Assembly (NCBI RefSeq): GCF_002776525.5
Contig: NC_045447.1
Span: 24,898,909 to 24,962,908 of the forward strand
DNA from: Piliocolobus tephrosceles
Taxonomy: Eukaryota > Chordata > Mammalia > Primates > Cercopithecidae
Length of the DNA stretch: 64,000 bases
Direction of reading: 5' to 3'
Numbering within the stretch: the stretch's first letter is position 1; every line of letters begins with the position of its first letter. Positions 10,763 through 23,249 of the stretch are shown one piece after another. The position numbers and the translations under genes were made by a program. Below the pieces are notes generated by a model. That model was given only the letters and a program-made list of their open reading frames with translations. It was not told the DNA's origin and did no database searches.

Positions 10763-12537
10763 CGGCAAACCACAGTCTCCCTTGGGCCCCGGAGGCCCCA
10801 TCAGCAGAGGGAAAGGCGTAGATCCTGCCAGGTGGAAGAACGAATAGCCACTGCTCGTGGGCTGGGGGCTGGAGGACAGGAATTGCGCTGGGGCCAATAC
10901 CAGTGCTGAGGTGGTCTGCTGACTGGGCTGGGACTGTCTGGGGCTAGGCCTGGTTGTCAGATCGCTCAAGGGGACATCCCTGGCTGCCTTCCCAGGTCTG
11001 AGGGGGACGGGCTTCCGGGGGCTGCTCTCAGGTCCAGCTTTCTTTGAGGCTTCCGATCCAGTGGGCTTCTTGTTTCCAGTAGGAGCTGAGCCAGGAGTGG
11101 GGATGGCAGGTGCTGTTCTGGGAGCGCTGGTGCCCGAGGTTGGAGGCACCATTGTGGCTGGTGGCTGAGTCGTCCTGGTAGAACCAGGAGTAGGGGAAGG
11201 AGATGAGGATAAAGCAGTAAATGGGGGAGGTTTGTGGGTGCTGGTGCGGGCAGAGGCCGGTTTACTGGCATGGTTAGTCATCTTGGCCTCAGTCTGAGCT
11301 AGTGTGGGAATGGGTTTTTTAGAGGAGCTGGTGGTAGAAGGTAGGGGCTGGGTGCTGGGCAGTGGGGGCCTGGGCATTCCTTGATTCCTCTGGATGGCCT
11401 TCTCTGCGGGACGGGATACTTTGGCAGGAATTGGACGGGAAGTAGGTGGTATTTGCTTCTGAGTGGGTGGGGCTGACTTTGTAAATGAAGGTGCAGCTGT
11501 TTTCTGGGTAGGATGGGGGCTTTTGACGGGGACAATTGAAGTAGAAGGGGCTGAAGGCTTGGTAGGGAGGCTTTTGGGGATTTTGGTGGCTGTGATCTTC
11601 TGTGAGGGTTGAGTGGCTGCAGGGCGAGGCGTTCTGGTAGAGCCGCCAAGAGAGGCTGGGAGCACGGGATCAAGTGTGTTACTGGCTGACAGCTTGGCAG
11701 GTAGCAGTGGGGTTTGGCCTGGGCCTCGCACCGTGATATGCTGGTGAGGGTTTGTGGGGCTAGTCCTTTGGGGCTTGGTGGGAGTGGCGGGCACCACAGT
11801 CCCCTTGGGTCCCCTGCCTGCTGGCTGTGACCCCAGGGCTGGTGTGGCAGTGGTCAAGTTCTCCAGGCCTAGCAAGGTGAGGTCAGACTGGAAGGTAAAA
11901 GGTCTGCCAGAGTCTTGGGAGAAGAGAGGCCCCAGCGGGGACTGGTACGCGTCAGCCTGTCCACACTGCTTCCTCAGGTGGGTACAGTAATTGTGAGCGA
12001 CCTGCGTCACAGGGTAGATACTGAACTGGCACAGAGCACCTTCAAACTGGACTGCATGCGGGTTCATCTTCCCAAAGAGGAAGGAGCCCCCGGGGTCGAG
12101 TGCAGGGTCCCTGTGGAAAGGCAGCAGGACAGGCACCCGGCGCTGCCCACAGGCGGTCACCAGAGTGACTGTGCGGCCTCGGAGCTCGAGGGCCAGGTGG
12201 TGCCAACGCCCGTCGTGCATGTCAAGGTCGAAGGCCACCGAACGCCGGGACCCCAGGTGGACAACCGTCTTGCCGGGGAGGAACTGCAGGCCCAGCTGCA
12301 GCTTGTGTTTCCGGCTGCGGACAGCGAAGAGGAAGGCATGGTTCACCCGGTGGGAGCAGAGGCTCAGCACCAGCGCCAGCTCTGTGCCCAGGGAGGCAGG
12401 AATGACGGAGCCCGTGGGAGCCTGGAGCCGGGCCCGCTGCGTAAAGATGAAGCCAGACTGGAAAGGAATGACTCCCGGGGGTGCAGGGCTCCCGGCCTTC
12501 GTCCAGCTGAGGCCCAGCCGCTGGAGGACGTCCACAT
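10763..12537 (-). CDS. COL27A1: COL27A1 exon 3 (TSPN/laminin-G-like domain, variable region, start of triple helix; residues 45-636)
   Basis: This large exon (1775 nt) runs from acceptor CTCAG (AG at 12539-12538) to donor GTAAGA (from 10762); both flanking introns are in frame (phases 1 and 0). Residues about 71-236 form the TSPN/laminin-G-like module. Cysteines fall at 105, 174, 214, 229 and 236, and motifs such as DGRWHHLALELRGR (153-166) are typical of LamG folds. Asn271 in an NLT sequon is a candidate glycosylation site. Residues about 275-610 are rich in Pro, Thr, Ser and Lys with low complexity, as in the N-propeptide variable region of fibrillar collagens. Gly-X-Y begins at Gly625 (GPPGPKGDCGLP), with Cys633 inside the first triplets. 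No frameshift or stop is present. Encoding this whole region in one exon is characteristic of COL27A1. The antisense strand is also open for long stretches, a by-product of GC-rich codon use. Confidence 0.97.
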
Positions 12538-12764
12538 CTGAGAGGGAGGGAAAAGGGGAGAGGACACGGTCAGGGCCTGCTCCAGCCCGCCCCACCCCCA
12601 CCCCCTAAGGGGCACAGACAATGTGGGCAGTCCACCCACAGCTACCTGGTCCTTTGTTCATTCATCTAAAAATAATGCCGCCCCATGGTGGTGGCTGAGA
12701 GGGCAGCGTTGGAACCATCCGGCAGGGATTGTGACCCCTTATCTGGCTGCATAATCTTGCATAC

Positions 12765-12985
12765 TGGGGTTAAAAAACAGACTCTGGAGCCAAACTTCCT
12801 AAGTTCTAATCCTACCTCTAACACTAATCTTGTGACTTTAGTGCCTCAGTTTTTCCATCTATTAAATGGAATAGTAACAGTCCCAACCTCAGAAGGATGT
12901 AACAGATACATGAGTGAATACATTTTTTTAAGTGCCTGGCACAAAAGCAGCACTTTCAAATAATAACTAATACTAAAAGTAATGA
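12765..12985 (+). repeat. MIR SINE
   Basis: It contains cagactctggagccaaactt and cctcagtttttccatctatt, ending in aagtgcctggcacaaaagc. Confidence 0.7.
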
Positions 12986-13738
12986 TAATCACCAAATGCT
13001 CTTGCTGAGAGTGTTAGAGGCTGCGCAACAGTGACATGTTATACTCCTTTTTTCTCCACCAGGAAAGCCGTCTCCTCCAGGAAGCAGTCCCATAAGTGAG
13101 GGACCAGGGTGACAAGAATAGACCTGTCACCAGAGCTTGGTAAAGGATGTCCCAGGGGTCTGACAGGTTTCACCATCTCCTCAGGGACCCACCCATTCCC
13201 CTTCCCACTCCCAAGGTGTCTCTACCAGGCTACGGGGCTGCTATCTGCTATCAGAAGGGTGGTGGCATTTCCGCTGACTCCTCCTCCTCCCTGCAGGGCT
13301 CTGGGGAGAGAAGGAGAAGCAATCAAAGCACCCCTGCAACCTCTGTCCTCTGGCAAAGTGTATGGATATCTGACTGTGGTCTGGCCAGGTCACATCCGCC
13401 CAATAATTATGTCAGCAGGGCTTGCCAGAGCAAAAGCAAAAGGAGGGCTTCCAGAGTGTTTATGGAAAGGCTTCCTGACCTTTCCTCTCCCAGATCATTA
13501 GACCCCTTCAGTCAGCTGAGCTGCCAGTGTCGGCAAAGCAGGCTCCTGAGCTCTGACTCAGCAGGGAAGGAAAAGCTGCCTCTGGAATCTGAGTCTGGGT
13601 CAGGTCCTCAGGGCTCTTCCCCTGAGCTCAGCAAGATAGGCCCTGAGTACTGAATGCTCTCTCCCTATCACCCCCTGCAAAGGTTGTGCTGGGGGTTGAA
13701 TGCAACACTTGGCGTTTGGTCCTCAGCTGACAACTGGG

Positions 13739-14940
13739 AGATGGATGGATGGATGGATGGATGGATGGATGGATGGATGGATGGATAAATGGATGGATGA
13801 AAGGATAGATGAGTAGATGGATGTATAGATGGATGGATAAATGGGTGGATGAAAGGATGGATGAGTAAATGGATGTATAGATGGATGGATGAATAGATGG
13901 ATGGATGGATGGATGGATAAATGAATGGATGGATGGATGGATGAATAGATGAAGGGATGGTTGGATGGATAGATGGATAGATGAATGGATGGATAATGGC
14001 TGGCTGGTTGGATGGATGGGTGGGTGGATGAGTGAATGGATGGATAGGTAGATGAATTGGTGGATGGATGGATGGACGGATGGATGGATGGATAAATGGA
14101 TGGATGGATGGATGGATGGATGGATGGATGAATAGATGAAGGGATGGATGGATGGATAATGGCTGGCTGGCTGGCTGGATGTGGATGGATGAATGCATGG
14201 ATGGATGGATAGGTAGATGAATTGGTGGATGGATGGATGGATGGGTGGATGTATGTATGTATGTATGGATGGATGGATGGATGGATAGTGGCTGACTGGA
14301 TGGATGGAATGGGTAGGTGGATGAATGGATGGATGGATAGGTAGATGAATTGGTAGATGGATGGATGGATGATGGATGAATTAATAAATGGATGAATGGA
14401 TGGATGGGTGGATGAAAGGGTAGATGGATGGATGGATAGATAGATAAATGAATGGATAAATGGATAATAGATGAATAGGTAGATAGACATATGGATGGGT
14501 GGATGGACGGATAAATGGATGAATGGATGGATGGATGGATGGATGGATAGATGAATAGATGGATGGATAATGGCTGGCTGGCTGGATGGATGGGTGGGTG
14601 GGTGGATTAACGGATGGATGGATAGGTAGATGAATTGGTAGATAGAGGATGGATGGGTGAATGGATAGATAAATGGATGAATGAATGGATGGGTGGATGA
14701 AAGGGTAGATGAATGAATGGATGGATGGATAGATGGATGGACGGACGGATGGATGGATGAATGGATGGATAGATGGATGGATGGATGGATGGATGGATGG
14801 ATGGATGGATGGATGGATNNNNNNNNNNATGGATGGATGGATGGATGGATGGATGGATGGATGGATGGATGGATGATGGATAGATAAATGGATGGGTAAA
14901 TGGATAGGCAGATGAATGGGTGGATGAATGAATAGAAGGA
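13739..14940. repeat. GGAT-type tetranucleotide array in COL27A1 intron 2
   Basis: About 1.2 kb is built from ggat units with variants (gaat, aaat, gggt, ggct, tagg). Four copies of a longer module can be seen: taatggctggctgg-type blocks at 13994, 14157, 14286 and 14568, each followed 51-55 bases later by taggtagatgaattggt. The module spacing is irregular (163, 129 and 282). The purest part contains an assembly gap at 14819-14828. Long open frames on the minus strand here are an artefact of the stop-free 4-bp repeat. Confidence 0.93.
14819..14828. other. Assembly gap (10 N)
   Basis: Ten Ns lie within the purest GGAT tract, so the true array length is unknown. Confidence 0.99.
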
Positions 14941-14984
14941 CAGTTTCCTGGGGGAAACTGAGAACCTGAGTGCTGGCAGCATGT

Positions 14985-15150
14985 TATAATGGTTCTATAG
15001 CAGACTCTGGAGTCAGAAGGGCAAAATGTAGAGCCTAAGAAGACCAGCAGTGAACCTGGACTCTGAGCCTCGGTTCTCTCCACTGTAAAACAGGGCTGTA
15101 AAGAGTGCCTACACCATAGGGTTGTTAGGAGGATGAAATGGTCATCTTCC
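14985..15150 (+). repeat. MIR SINE
   Basis: It contains ataatggttctatagcagac, agcctcggttctctccactg and ccatagggttgttaggagga in MIR order. Confidence 0.6.
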
Positions 15151-15949
15151 ACATCATCTTCACCCAAGCCCCACATTGAGTAACTCTGCTTGAGTCTCTT
15201 ACTGACACTTGGACCTCAATTCCCTGCCTATAAGACAAGAGAAACAGACCTTTAGATAGCACAGGTGTTGCAATGTCCTAAGAATTCTATAGCTCTGTGT
15301 TGCTGGTTCAGGTTGGCTTGAGTTTAAGACCCTTATTCTTCCTTAGGACCCAAGGGGCTTTCATTTCATTTCAAACTCCTCCTTCCCATCCTTTCTCCCA
15401 TCTGTCTGCCCTCAGGTTCTAAGCTAAAATAAACTACTGATTAAGGATTCTCTTAGTGGTATCTGTTTTAATCACTGAAACTCTCTTATTATCATGAAAT
15501 ACTATTCACTATTATTCATTATAAACTGGGACTTAGAATGGGAGGAGCCATTTGGTTGGACAAGAGGTAAGGGCAGGAAGCCACCTGGTCCTTCCTCTAG
15601 TCCCCACTCAACAACCCCTGGAGGGCTCCTCAGGCCTGCTCACATCCCTCTCCACACATGGAATTTAGGGTCATCCTGCATTCACCCAAAGACAGTCACA
15701 ACTGGCTGGGCCAGGCAGCACGGGTGAGGTTTCCCCTATCCACTGGGTGGGCTTCTAAGCTGACAGCCAGCCAGTCTCCAGGTGTCCCCCAAAGACCATC
15801 TGTAGCTAAAGGGCAAAGTCTCAAACCCTGACACCTGGCAAAGGCGACCAGCACAGAGCTGCCGCGAGTCTCTGACCACTGTGGGCCCCGCAGGGCATAG
15901 GAAAGAGTTGTTCTTGCCCGAATTTTTCAGGTAACTAATTAACACCAAT

Positions 15950-16170
15950 AAGAAAAACTAATACTTGTTGAGCACTTACTATATGCCAAGTATTTTACAG
16001 GTATGATCTCACTTGATCCTCTCAACAATCTATGGAGCAGGTACTCTTTATTATCCTCACTTTACATAGGGGGCTTGGAAGAGTCAGAGGGAATAACTTG
16101 CAGCTCAAATAAGGCACAGCCAAGGTTTGAACCCAGGCCACCTGTCTCCGGGGTCTTTGTGCTTAGCCAT
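15950..16170 (-). repeat. MIR SINE (b/c type)
   Basis: Reverse MIR: gagcacttactatatgccaa, then cacttgatcctctcaacaat, and ggtttgaacccaggccacc. Confidence 0.7.
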
Positions 16171-16982
16171 GATGTTATTCTGCCTGGGGCCTCCCAGGTT
16201 TGTTGGAAAGCAGGGTGGAGACACATCCAGCATCCCATCACCGGTGAAGAGATGGGGGACGGGGGAATAAATTCAGCCCAACGCCAAGATAGAAGGAGCC
16301 TGCCAGCTGGCCCCCACAATATCCCTTTATTACATAAACCTGGCTCCACACAGCTCCAGCCTCTTCCCAACCCCCCGCCTCAGTGCCTGACTCAGGACTC
16401 TGGACAGCTGTTCACCTACTTTGTGGGGGAAACAGCAAGCTTGGAAAATATGACATTTGCACAAAATGTTGCTGGGCAGCAGAAGTCTCTTCCGGGCACA
16501 GCCCTGCCCTCCCAGGGGCCCAATCCCTGCCGAGTGGCCAGGTCAGGCCATAAGGACTCCCGGCGTGCCAGGCTGCCTGCCCCAGCACATGGGCTGGGCA
16601 TGAAGGCGGGGGAAGGGCGGCTACTTTCAGAGGCATGCGGCTGCTTGACAAACAGATGTGGGAGAGGTTTCAGTTTCCCTGGGCAGATGTGGAGCTAGTC
16701 CATCGCCACCCCGGCCCCCTGGACAGCCCCTCAGGCATATGAGGGAAAAGCAGGATCTCACGGGAAGGGGAAGATGGGATCCCAGGCTTGGGCCATGACA
16801 GTTAATGCTTAATGCTTTGTTTTTTTTAAGCAGTTCTTACAGCACTCATTGGACACACAGGAACAATCAAGGCTTAAAACCGGAGTAACTTACTCAAATT
16901 CTGCCCCAGAAACAACACAAGCATCCCCCTTCTGCACTTCTGCACTCTTTCCTACCCCTTTACAAAAACTTCAAATGTGATT

Positions 16983-17263
16983 TTGTTTTTTTTGAGACGG
17001 AGTCTCGCTCTATTGCCAAGCTGGAGTGCAGTGGCGCGATCTGGCTCATAGCAAGCTCCGCCTCTTGGGTTCAAGCGTTTCTCCTGCCTCAGCCTCCCAA
17101 GTAGCTGGGACTACAGGCGTGTGTCACCGTGCCCAGCTAATTTTTGTATTTGTAGTAGAGATGGGGTTTCACTATGTTGGCCAGGATGGTCTCGATCTCC
17201 TGACCTTGTGATCCACCCACCTTGGCCTCCCAAAGTGCTGGGATTGCAGGCGTGAGCCTGGCC
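16983..17263 (-). mobile_element. Alu SINE (S/Y-like) near COL27A1 exon 2
   Basis: Reverse Alu with a T-rich head. The target duplication tcaaatgtgatt lies at 16971-16982 and 17264-17275. It lies in intron 2 only 177 nt beyond the exon-2 donor, in the same orientation as the gene. Confidence 0.93.
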
Positions 17264-17386
17264 TCAAATGTGATTATTTCAAGCCTAAAGAGAATTTGCC
17301 AATTATCATCTCCATTCTGCTGATGGGAAAACTGAGGCACTGAGTCCCAATTACAGGCACCGCTGTCTCCTACCCCTGAGTTCTCA

Positions 17387-17542
<156 letters not shown>

Positions 17543-18129
17543 TCAGCTTCCACCCCCTCACACCCAGATCCGGCTGGGGAAGCCGGGAGTGGACACCAGT
17601 CCCAGTCTCACCCTAGTCCTGCCCACAGAAGGCAGGAGGCCAGGTGCAGGCTCTAGGACCCCATCAGAGCAGCAGCCCACTCTTCCTGGCCTCCAGGCAC
17701 AGCCTCTCAGTGAGGATCTGCTTACATGCACAAACACAGCCTTGCTTTTCACAGATCGATTAGCCAAGGTCAGTGGGCAGGAAGCAGCGCACAGGAAGCC
17801 CTGCCCTGGTCATTGGAACATCTAGGGTCCAGCTCAAAATCTGATGCTGACTCACTGGGCAACCAGGGGCCAGCCCCTCCCCTTCTCCGGGCCTCAGTCT
17901 CCCCATCTGTACTACAGCCTCATGATCTTGAGACCCTTCCCCAGACCCCAGCCAATGGGCTGCAGAGCCAGGGGTGAAAGGTCAGTGGGAAGACCAGGCT
18001 GGTCTGCTTGGAAGACCAATGCCCACACAGGGCAGGAGAGAGGAGACCCCTTAACCAGAACCAGTGTGGGTGAAGGCAGCTCCTGACTTGGCTTTATCCT
18101 AATGGAAAGTGGGAGAAAGAAAACAGAGG

Positions 18130-18300
18130 GGATATAGGGGAGTTATTCAGAGCCAGCTGCAAACCTGGCCCTGTCACTTATCAGCTGTATGAACCTGAAT
18201 GAGTTGCTCAGCCTCTCTGAGCCTGTCTTGTCTTCTACAACATGGGCTGATGTTCCCTATCTCGCAGGTCAGGAATGAGGATTCAATAAGCTCATGCAAA
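18130..18300 (+). repeat. MIR SINE
   Basis: It contains ctgtcacttatcagctgtat and gctcagcctctctgagcctg. Confidence 0.65.
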
Positions 18301-19264
18301 ATACTCCCCTAGATGGTCCCCGCTGTCCCTACACTCTGGGGCCAGGAAGGGTTACAGTTCTGCTCTGTGGCTCTTGCCAAGATGGGCAAAAGCAACGATA
18401 CAATTTCACCTTCCTGTGGGAGCAGCCACCAGTGACACCTGAAGCCACCTGGGGTATCTGATCCCCAGGCAGGCAGAGGGGAGGGCAGCATGTGGCCAGA
18501 GACAGCCGGGGCAAAGGAAGAGAGCTGTGTCAGGTGGGTGGTGAGGGCTAAGGCTGGGACAGACAGGCCCAGGATGCATTTCCAAGAGGAAAGCTAGGAT
18601 GGTGTGCTTCTGTGGAATCACGTGATCTAGGAAACCTGTTTGCCAGGGTTGATAACTGGAACCCTAGGTTCTTCCCAGACTCCCTGGGGACCTTAGATGA
18701 CAGCTTCTGTCATTGTGGGCATGGTGAAGACACTGGTGATTACATATCCACAGACATTCCTCCTTCCTGCTTGCTCACATAGGCATGGACTTACAGGATC
18801 CTACGTGAATCTGGATAAATCTAAGCTGATCCTGAGAATTTCACTTGCCATGCCAGTGACTGGTTTAGGCATGCATATAAGACCCATATGTGGTCAGTGA
18901 GAGGTGAGGGATGCCCGTTAGAGACCCTGAGAAAGCAGAGAAGGTTTTCTTCAAGCCTCCGTATGCTGTTGAGTAAGGACATACTGCTCAGAGCTGCTGC
19001 AGTCATTTTGGGCACATGAGGTAACAAGCCCCAAGAGCACGTGAGAATGGCAGAATAGAAAAATAGTGGGTGTCTGAAGACACTGTTGAGATGCTAAATT
19101 CACCAACCCTAGTACTGCTCTTCCTTGAGGCCTCTTGATATGGGAATAACTCTCCTTATCGTTTAAACTATTTTGAGTTGGGTCTTCAGTTACTTGCAGC
19201 ATAACGTAAACCAGCTGAAACAGCACTTGGATGCCAATGATGGTTCCCTGAACGTCTTCTCCAG

Positions 19265-19470
19265 CTCTGGGCCTTTGCACATGCTACTCCCATCATGTAG
19301 ACACTACTCCTTTGCCTGGTCAGTTCCTGCACATCCATTAGATCCCAGCATGGGTGTCGCCTCCCGCAGCTCACTGCACATGCCTCACTACAGTGGGTCT
19401 CACATGTGTGGTCACTGTCTACTCTCCTATTTCCCTGTCTAGACTAAGTCTCTAAAGGGCAAGGACGCCC
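19265..19470 (+). repeat. L2-like LINE remnant
   Basis: The phrase tctgggcctttgcacatgct and the later ctctaaagggcaaggacg resemble the L2 3' region. It is interrupted on the right by the Alu monomer. Confidence 0.5.
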
Positions 19471-19482
19471 GTCTTATTCACT

Positions 19483-19605
19483 CTTTTTTTTTTCATTTTG
19501 TTTCACAATGTTGCCCAGGCTAGACTTGAACTCCGGGGCTCAAGCTTTCCTCCCACCTCAGCCTCCCGAGTAGCTGAGATCACAGGCATGTGCCACCATG
19601 CTGGG
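19483..19605 (-). mobile_element. Alu monomer (FRAM/FLAM-like)
   Basis: A single Alu-arm unit in reverse (gttgcccaggctagacttga) with target duplications cttattcact at 19473-19482 and 19606-19615. The duplication indicates insertion as a monomer. Confidence 0.8.
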
Positions 19606-20864
19606 CTTATTCACTTTTACATTTCCAGCCCCTGGCAGGCACATAGGAAGTGTCCAGTATATTTTTATAAGATGAATTAATATTACCTGGTATTATAGGA
19701 CTCTGGACTTTAAAAAGTGTCTTCCCAAAGCCTTAATTCCCCTGCTCTGACTTTTTCCAGAATTGCTCCGAAATAATCCTTGGTCCTTCCTCTTCATCCT
19801 CTCCAATCTGCTGCCACTGTTGGGGGAATGCCTTTTTCATGGGGCCAGGCCCCCAGCTCACCATGGGCAACGACTAAAGGTCAAAGTGTCAAGCTGCCCT
19901 GGGGTTGCCTGGGGAGAAGGGCAGGGCCAACCTTTCTGGCATGACTTGCTCCCTTGAAGCAAATGGCAATAGCATGAGCCCTGGAGAGAAATAAAAGGCA
20001 GCTTTGTTTAATTAGACAAATGGAGAATACTGAGGCTCAGGGAAGGCAGGTACTTCCGTCCTGGGCAGCGTCTGGGTTCATAATTCTTCAGTAGTATTTC
20101 CCACACCCACCAGAGACATGCTTTCTAGGAAATTGGCCAGATACATTAGGGAAGAGCTGTCCCCTACATCCCAGTCTTGACAATCCAGAAAGCATACCCG
20201 TATATCAAAGGCTCTGAGAAATCCTGCAATAAACAAGTTGACTGTACTTTCTGCCATTCAGCAGTTCCCAAATTGAGAACTCATTTTTTCTGTGAATGCC
20301 TTCTCAGAAGAGACTACCCCTTGCCTTCCTGTGTTCCTGTAACCCCGCTAATTTCTGTTCCATCTCCTTCCAGTCCCCTCTCTTCCTGGCCCTTGCCTGG
20401 CACCTGCCCTCACTCCTTGAGTCCTTCATCGGATTATGTCACATACATACCAAACTTCCTAGGAAGTTAGGAAGTTTCCCAAACTGATAAAGAAAGGCAA
20501 GGTGGGGAAGAGAAGGTACAAAAACAATACATGTCCTTCTTGGTCGATTTCCCTGGCTACAGGTATACCAAAGTGACTACTCTGCAGAGAATTAGAGGAT
20601 AAATCCTTGTAATCCCTGAAAGTCAGGAGAAAGAAGTCTCACAGGAGACATGGAATCAGAATCTTCTCTTCAATTAAGCTTCCTAACACTATGACTTCCA
20701 ACTTGAGGACGTTAGCCCTGAAGGCCTATTACAAAAGTATTCAGCCTCCATTCATTCTCCCTGACAAATGCAGCTGACCCTCTTGGAAATGGATTCTGTG
20801 TGCACTTGACTCATAAACTTGCCAAGTATAGAGCATGTCGGAGTGGGAGAAGGCCATTTAACAT

Positions 20865-20985
20865 CATCTAGGGGTCACATTCTAGTCCTCTCTCTCCCTT
20901 CTTTGCAAAGATGGGTAACTGAGGCCCAGAGAGGGAAAGTTATTTGCCCAAAGCCACACAATGCTTCAAGTCTATGACTTAACAG
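20865..20985 (-). repeat. MIR SINE fragment
   Basis: Reverse MIR core: aactgaggcccagagaggga and gttatttgcccaaagccaca. Confidence 0.6.
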
Positions 20986-21552
20986 ATAATCCTTTTCATT
21001 TGACTTGTCTTCTTGGAGCAGACATTGGAGACTTGCGGGGACTTCCTACTTGCCAGAGACCGGAGCCCCAGCCTCCACCAGCAGGAACAGAGATGCAACC
21101 CAGGGAGCCAACGAGTCATCTAAGTCAGCTCCAGGCCTGGAAAGTTGGCTCTCAGAGGGAGGCCCTGCCGATTCTTTTGCTCCCGTTCCAATCCTGTTTA
21201 GGCTACTGCTAATCATGTTTAGTGCCTGTGCTGCCTCAGGGCTTTGCTCTTCCAGACTTCTGTTTTCACCACTTGCCTTGTGGGCCTTGACTCTGCGAAC
21301 CTAGGGCTCCAGAATGTCGGGAAGACCAGAGCACAGAGGCCAGGGTGGCCAGGAGGCAGCCGAAATGGGAGCTGCGAGGAAACATCGCACGGAAACATCA
21401 TCTGGCCACAGAGCCCTCCAAGCAGGAAACCCAGGTGCTCCTATGCCCTGCAAAAGGCCCTCTGCCAGTGCACCAAATGGGGCTACTCCTGGGTAACTAC
21501 ACTGCCAGAACCGGCAGCCTGCTTGGATAGTTTTCTTCCATCCTTATTACCT

Positions 21553-21606
21553 GGAAACCCACAGGATCTTGGAAACCCACACGATCTTGGAAACCCACAC
21601 CAGCTT
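21553..21606. repeat. 18-bp unit repeated three times
   Basis: Units ggaaacccacaggatctt, ggaaacccacacgatctt and ggaaacccacaccagctt lie head to tail in intron 1. Each unit differs from the next by one to three bases. Confidence 0.9.
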
Positions 21607-21929
21607 CAACTGTCACTGAGGGCTCTGAGCTGAGACCCAGGCCACAGAAACGCACAGGGAAAGTGGCCCTATGGACACTAGGCTTGGCTGTTCACACATG
21701 GGGTAAAAGCTGAAAAGGGAGCTAACTGGAACTACAGCGCAGCAAGTCGGATGGACCTGTGCCACCTGCCTCCATGGACTGGCCAGACCCCCTGTGCGCA
21801 GACGGCTATGCCTGGGCTTTCTTCACAGCTTCCACGTCCTCCATGGGAACACAGACAGGTCATCATCTGGACAGGATACAGCCCAGAACTTTCCCATTGA
21901 CTCACACACCCATTCAACACGAAGGGAAT

Positions 21930-22140
21930 AATACAAATACCAGCTGCTGTTTATTGAACACTTATTACATGCCAGGCCCTGTTCTAAGCCCTTTACAAGC
22001 ATGGTCCTGTTCATCTTCACAAAACCCAGCCAGCTGGGAACAAGGTGCCAGTTTTGTGGAAGAGAAGAACAAGCAGCAGAGTGGCTCACCCAAGCTCGTG
22101 TAGCAGAGTTAGGATTCAAACTTGAGCCTGCCTGATGGCA
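21930..22140 (-). repeat. MIR SINE (b type)
   Basis: Reverse MIR: cttattacatgccaggccct and gcagagttaggattcaaact. Confidence 0.65.
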
Positions 22141-22755
22141 AGCCTCGTGGCCCTCCTGTGGTGCCACCTGCCTCCCACGAACATGATTCCGTGTCTCACT
22201 GCTGTCCCCTACCACCAGTGGATATGGTACTCTGCATAGCCAAGCCAGGCAGGTGGGTGTCAAGAGGGTCCCTGGACTGAGATGGAGGAGAGAAAATGCC
22301 AACAAAGAACAGGGGGAGTGTGCTCAGAAAGGGACAGAGACCACCAGGAGGCTGCTGGCTGCTGGGGCTCCGCAGGGCCGGTGGAGGCACAGGAGAGGGA
22401 GAATTTTCTGAGTACGGGGAGGAAACAGAAAGAAGCAGAGGCCAGGGATGCGTCCACAGACAGGACATGGAGTTTGGTCCAGCCGGAAGGGTCCAGGGGC
22501 AGAGGCATGCTGGAAAGCAGAGGCATGATGGAGCCAGAGGGCACATGATGGAGGATGACATGATGGCAAGGGAGGCAGGCAGGCAGGCAGGAGAAGGCAG
22601 AGACTGGGCCTCTGAGCAGTGTGGCAGCCCACTTGCCCAAAGCTGGAGCCCCACCATGGGGTGCTCGCCTGGCACCACTTTTCAGCCCAACTGCTGGCAT
22701 CTACCCTGGCGCAGGGTCTTCTGGAGAAAATGAGTCAGCAGCGTGCTCATTGGTG

Positions 22756-22758
<3 letters not shown>

Positions 22759-22792
<34 letters not shown>
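22759..22792. repeat. (GT)n microsatellite
   Basis: About 17 pure GT dinucleotides in intron 1. Likely polymorphic. Confidence 0.97.
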
Positions 22793-22794
<2 letters not shown>

Positions 22795-23249
22795 GCGGTG
22801 AGGGGGTGCGGGGCTGGGGAATCACAACCAGCCAGCTTTTTCCAAGACATGGGGAAGACAGGAGGGGGTGTCATCCCGGCGGATTCCAGCTCAGAGGGGG
22901 CAGGGCCCAGCTACAGCCCTGACAGCCTCTGGGGAGTGTCCTGGTGTCCTGGGGGCAGGATGGAAAGAGAGGAGCGCCGTCCACAGGCCCCGAGGGACTG
23001 CTTGCATGCTGCTGGCTCCCACACACACCCACACGCTGCGCCGGCTCTAGCACAGGCTCACTCTGTCTTACAAATCCTACTCCACACGCTGGGAATCCCA
23101 GTCTCTGGGCCCCAGCTCCGCGCAGCCGCTCCTGGGAGAGTCCCTGCCCCTCTCCGGCCCTGTCTCCCCATCTGTACACTGAGAGGTTCCGCACAGTGAT
23201 CGCCCAGGGCCCTTTCTGCTCTGACATGCTGGCTCTCACTTTTTCTCGC

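Noticed and set aside
11915..12541. 208-codon and 147-codon plus-strand reading frames opposite COL27A1 exon 3
   Set aside because: They are antisense shadows of a GC-rich coding exon. The sense frame has clear homology, matching splice sites and domain structure, and the antisense frames have none.
12538..12601. Methionine at 12601 as a possible start for the exon-3 frame
   Set aside because: It lies in intron 2 upstream of a good acceptor. Exons 1 and 2 supply the known signal peptide in frame.
13668..15176. Long minus-strand frames rich in IHPS repeats
   Set aside because: They are translations of the 4-bp GGAT/ATCC array, which lacks stops in every frame, and they cross an assembly gap.
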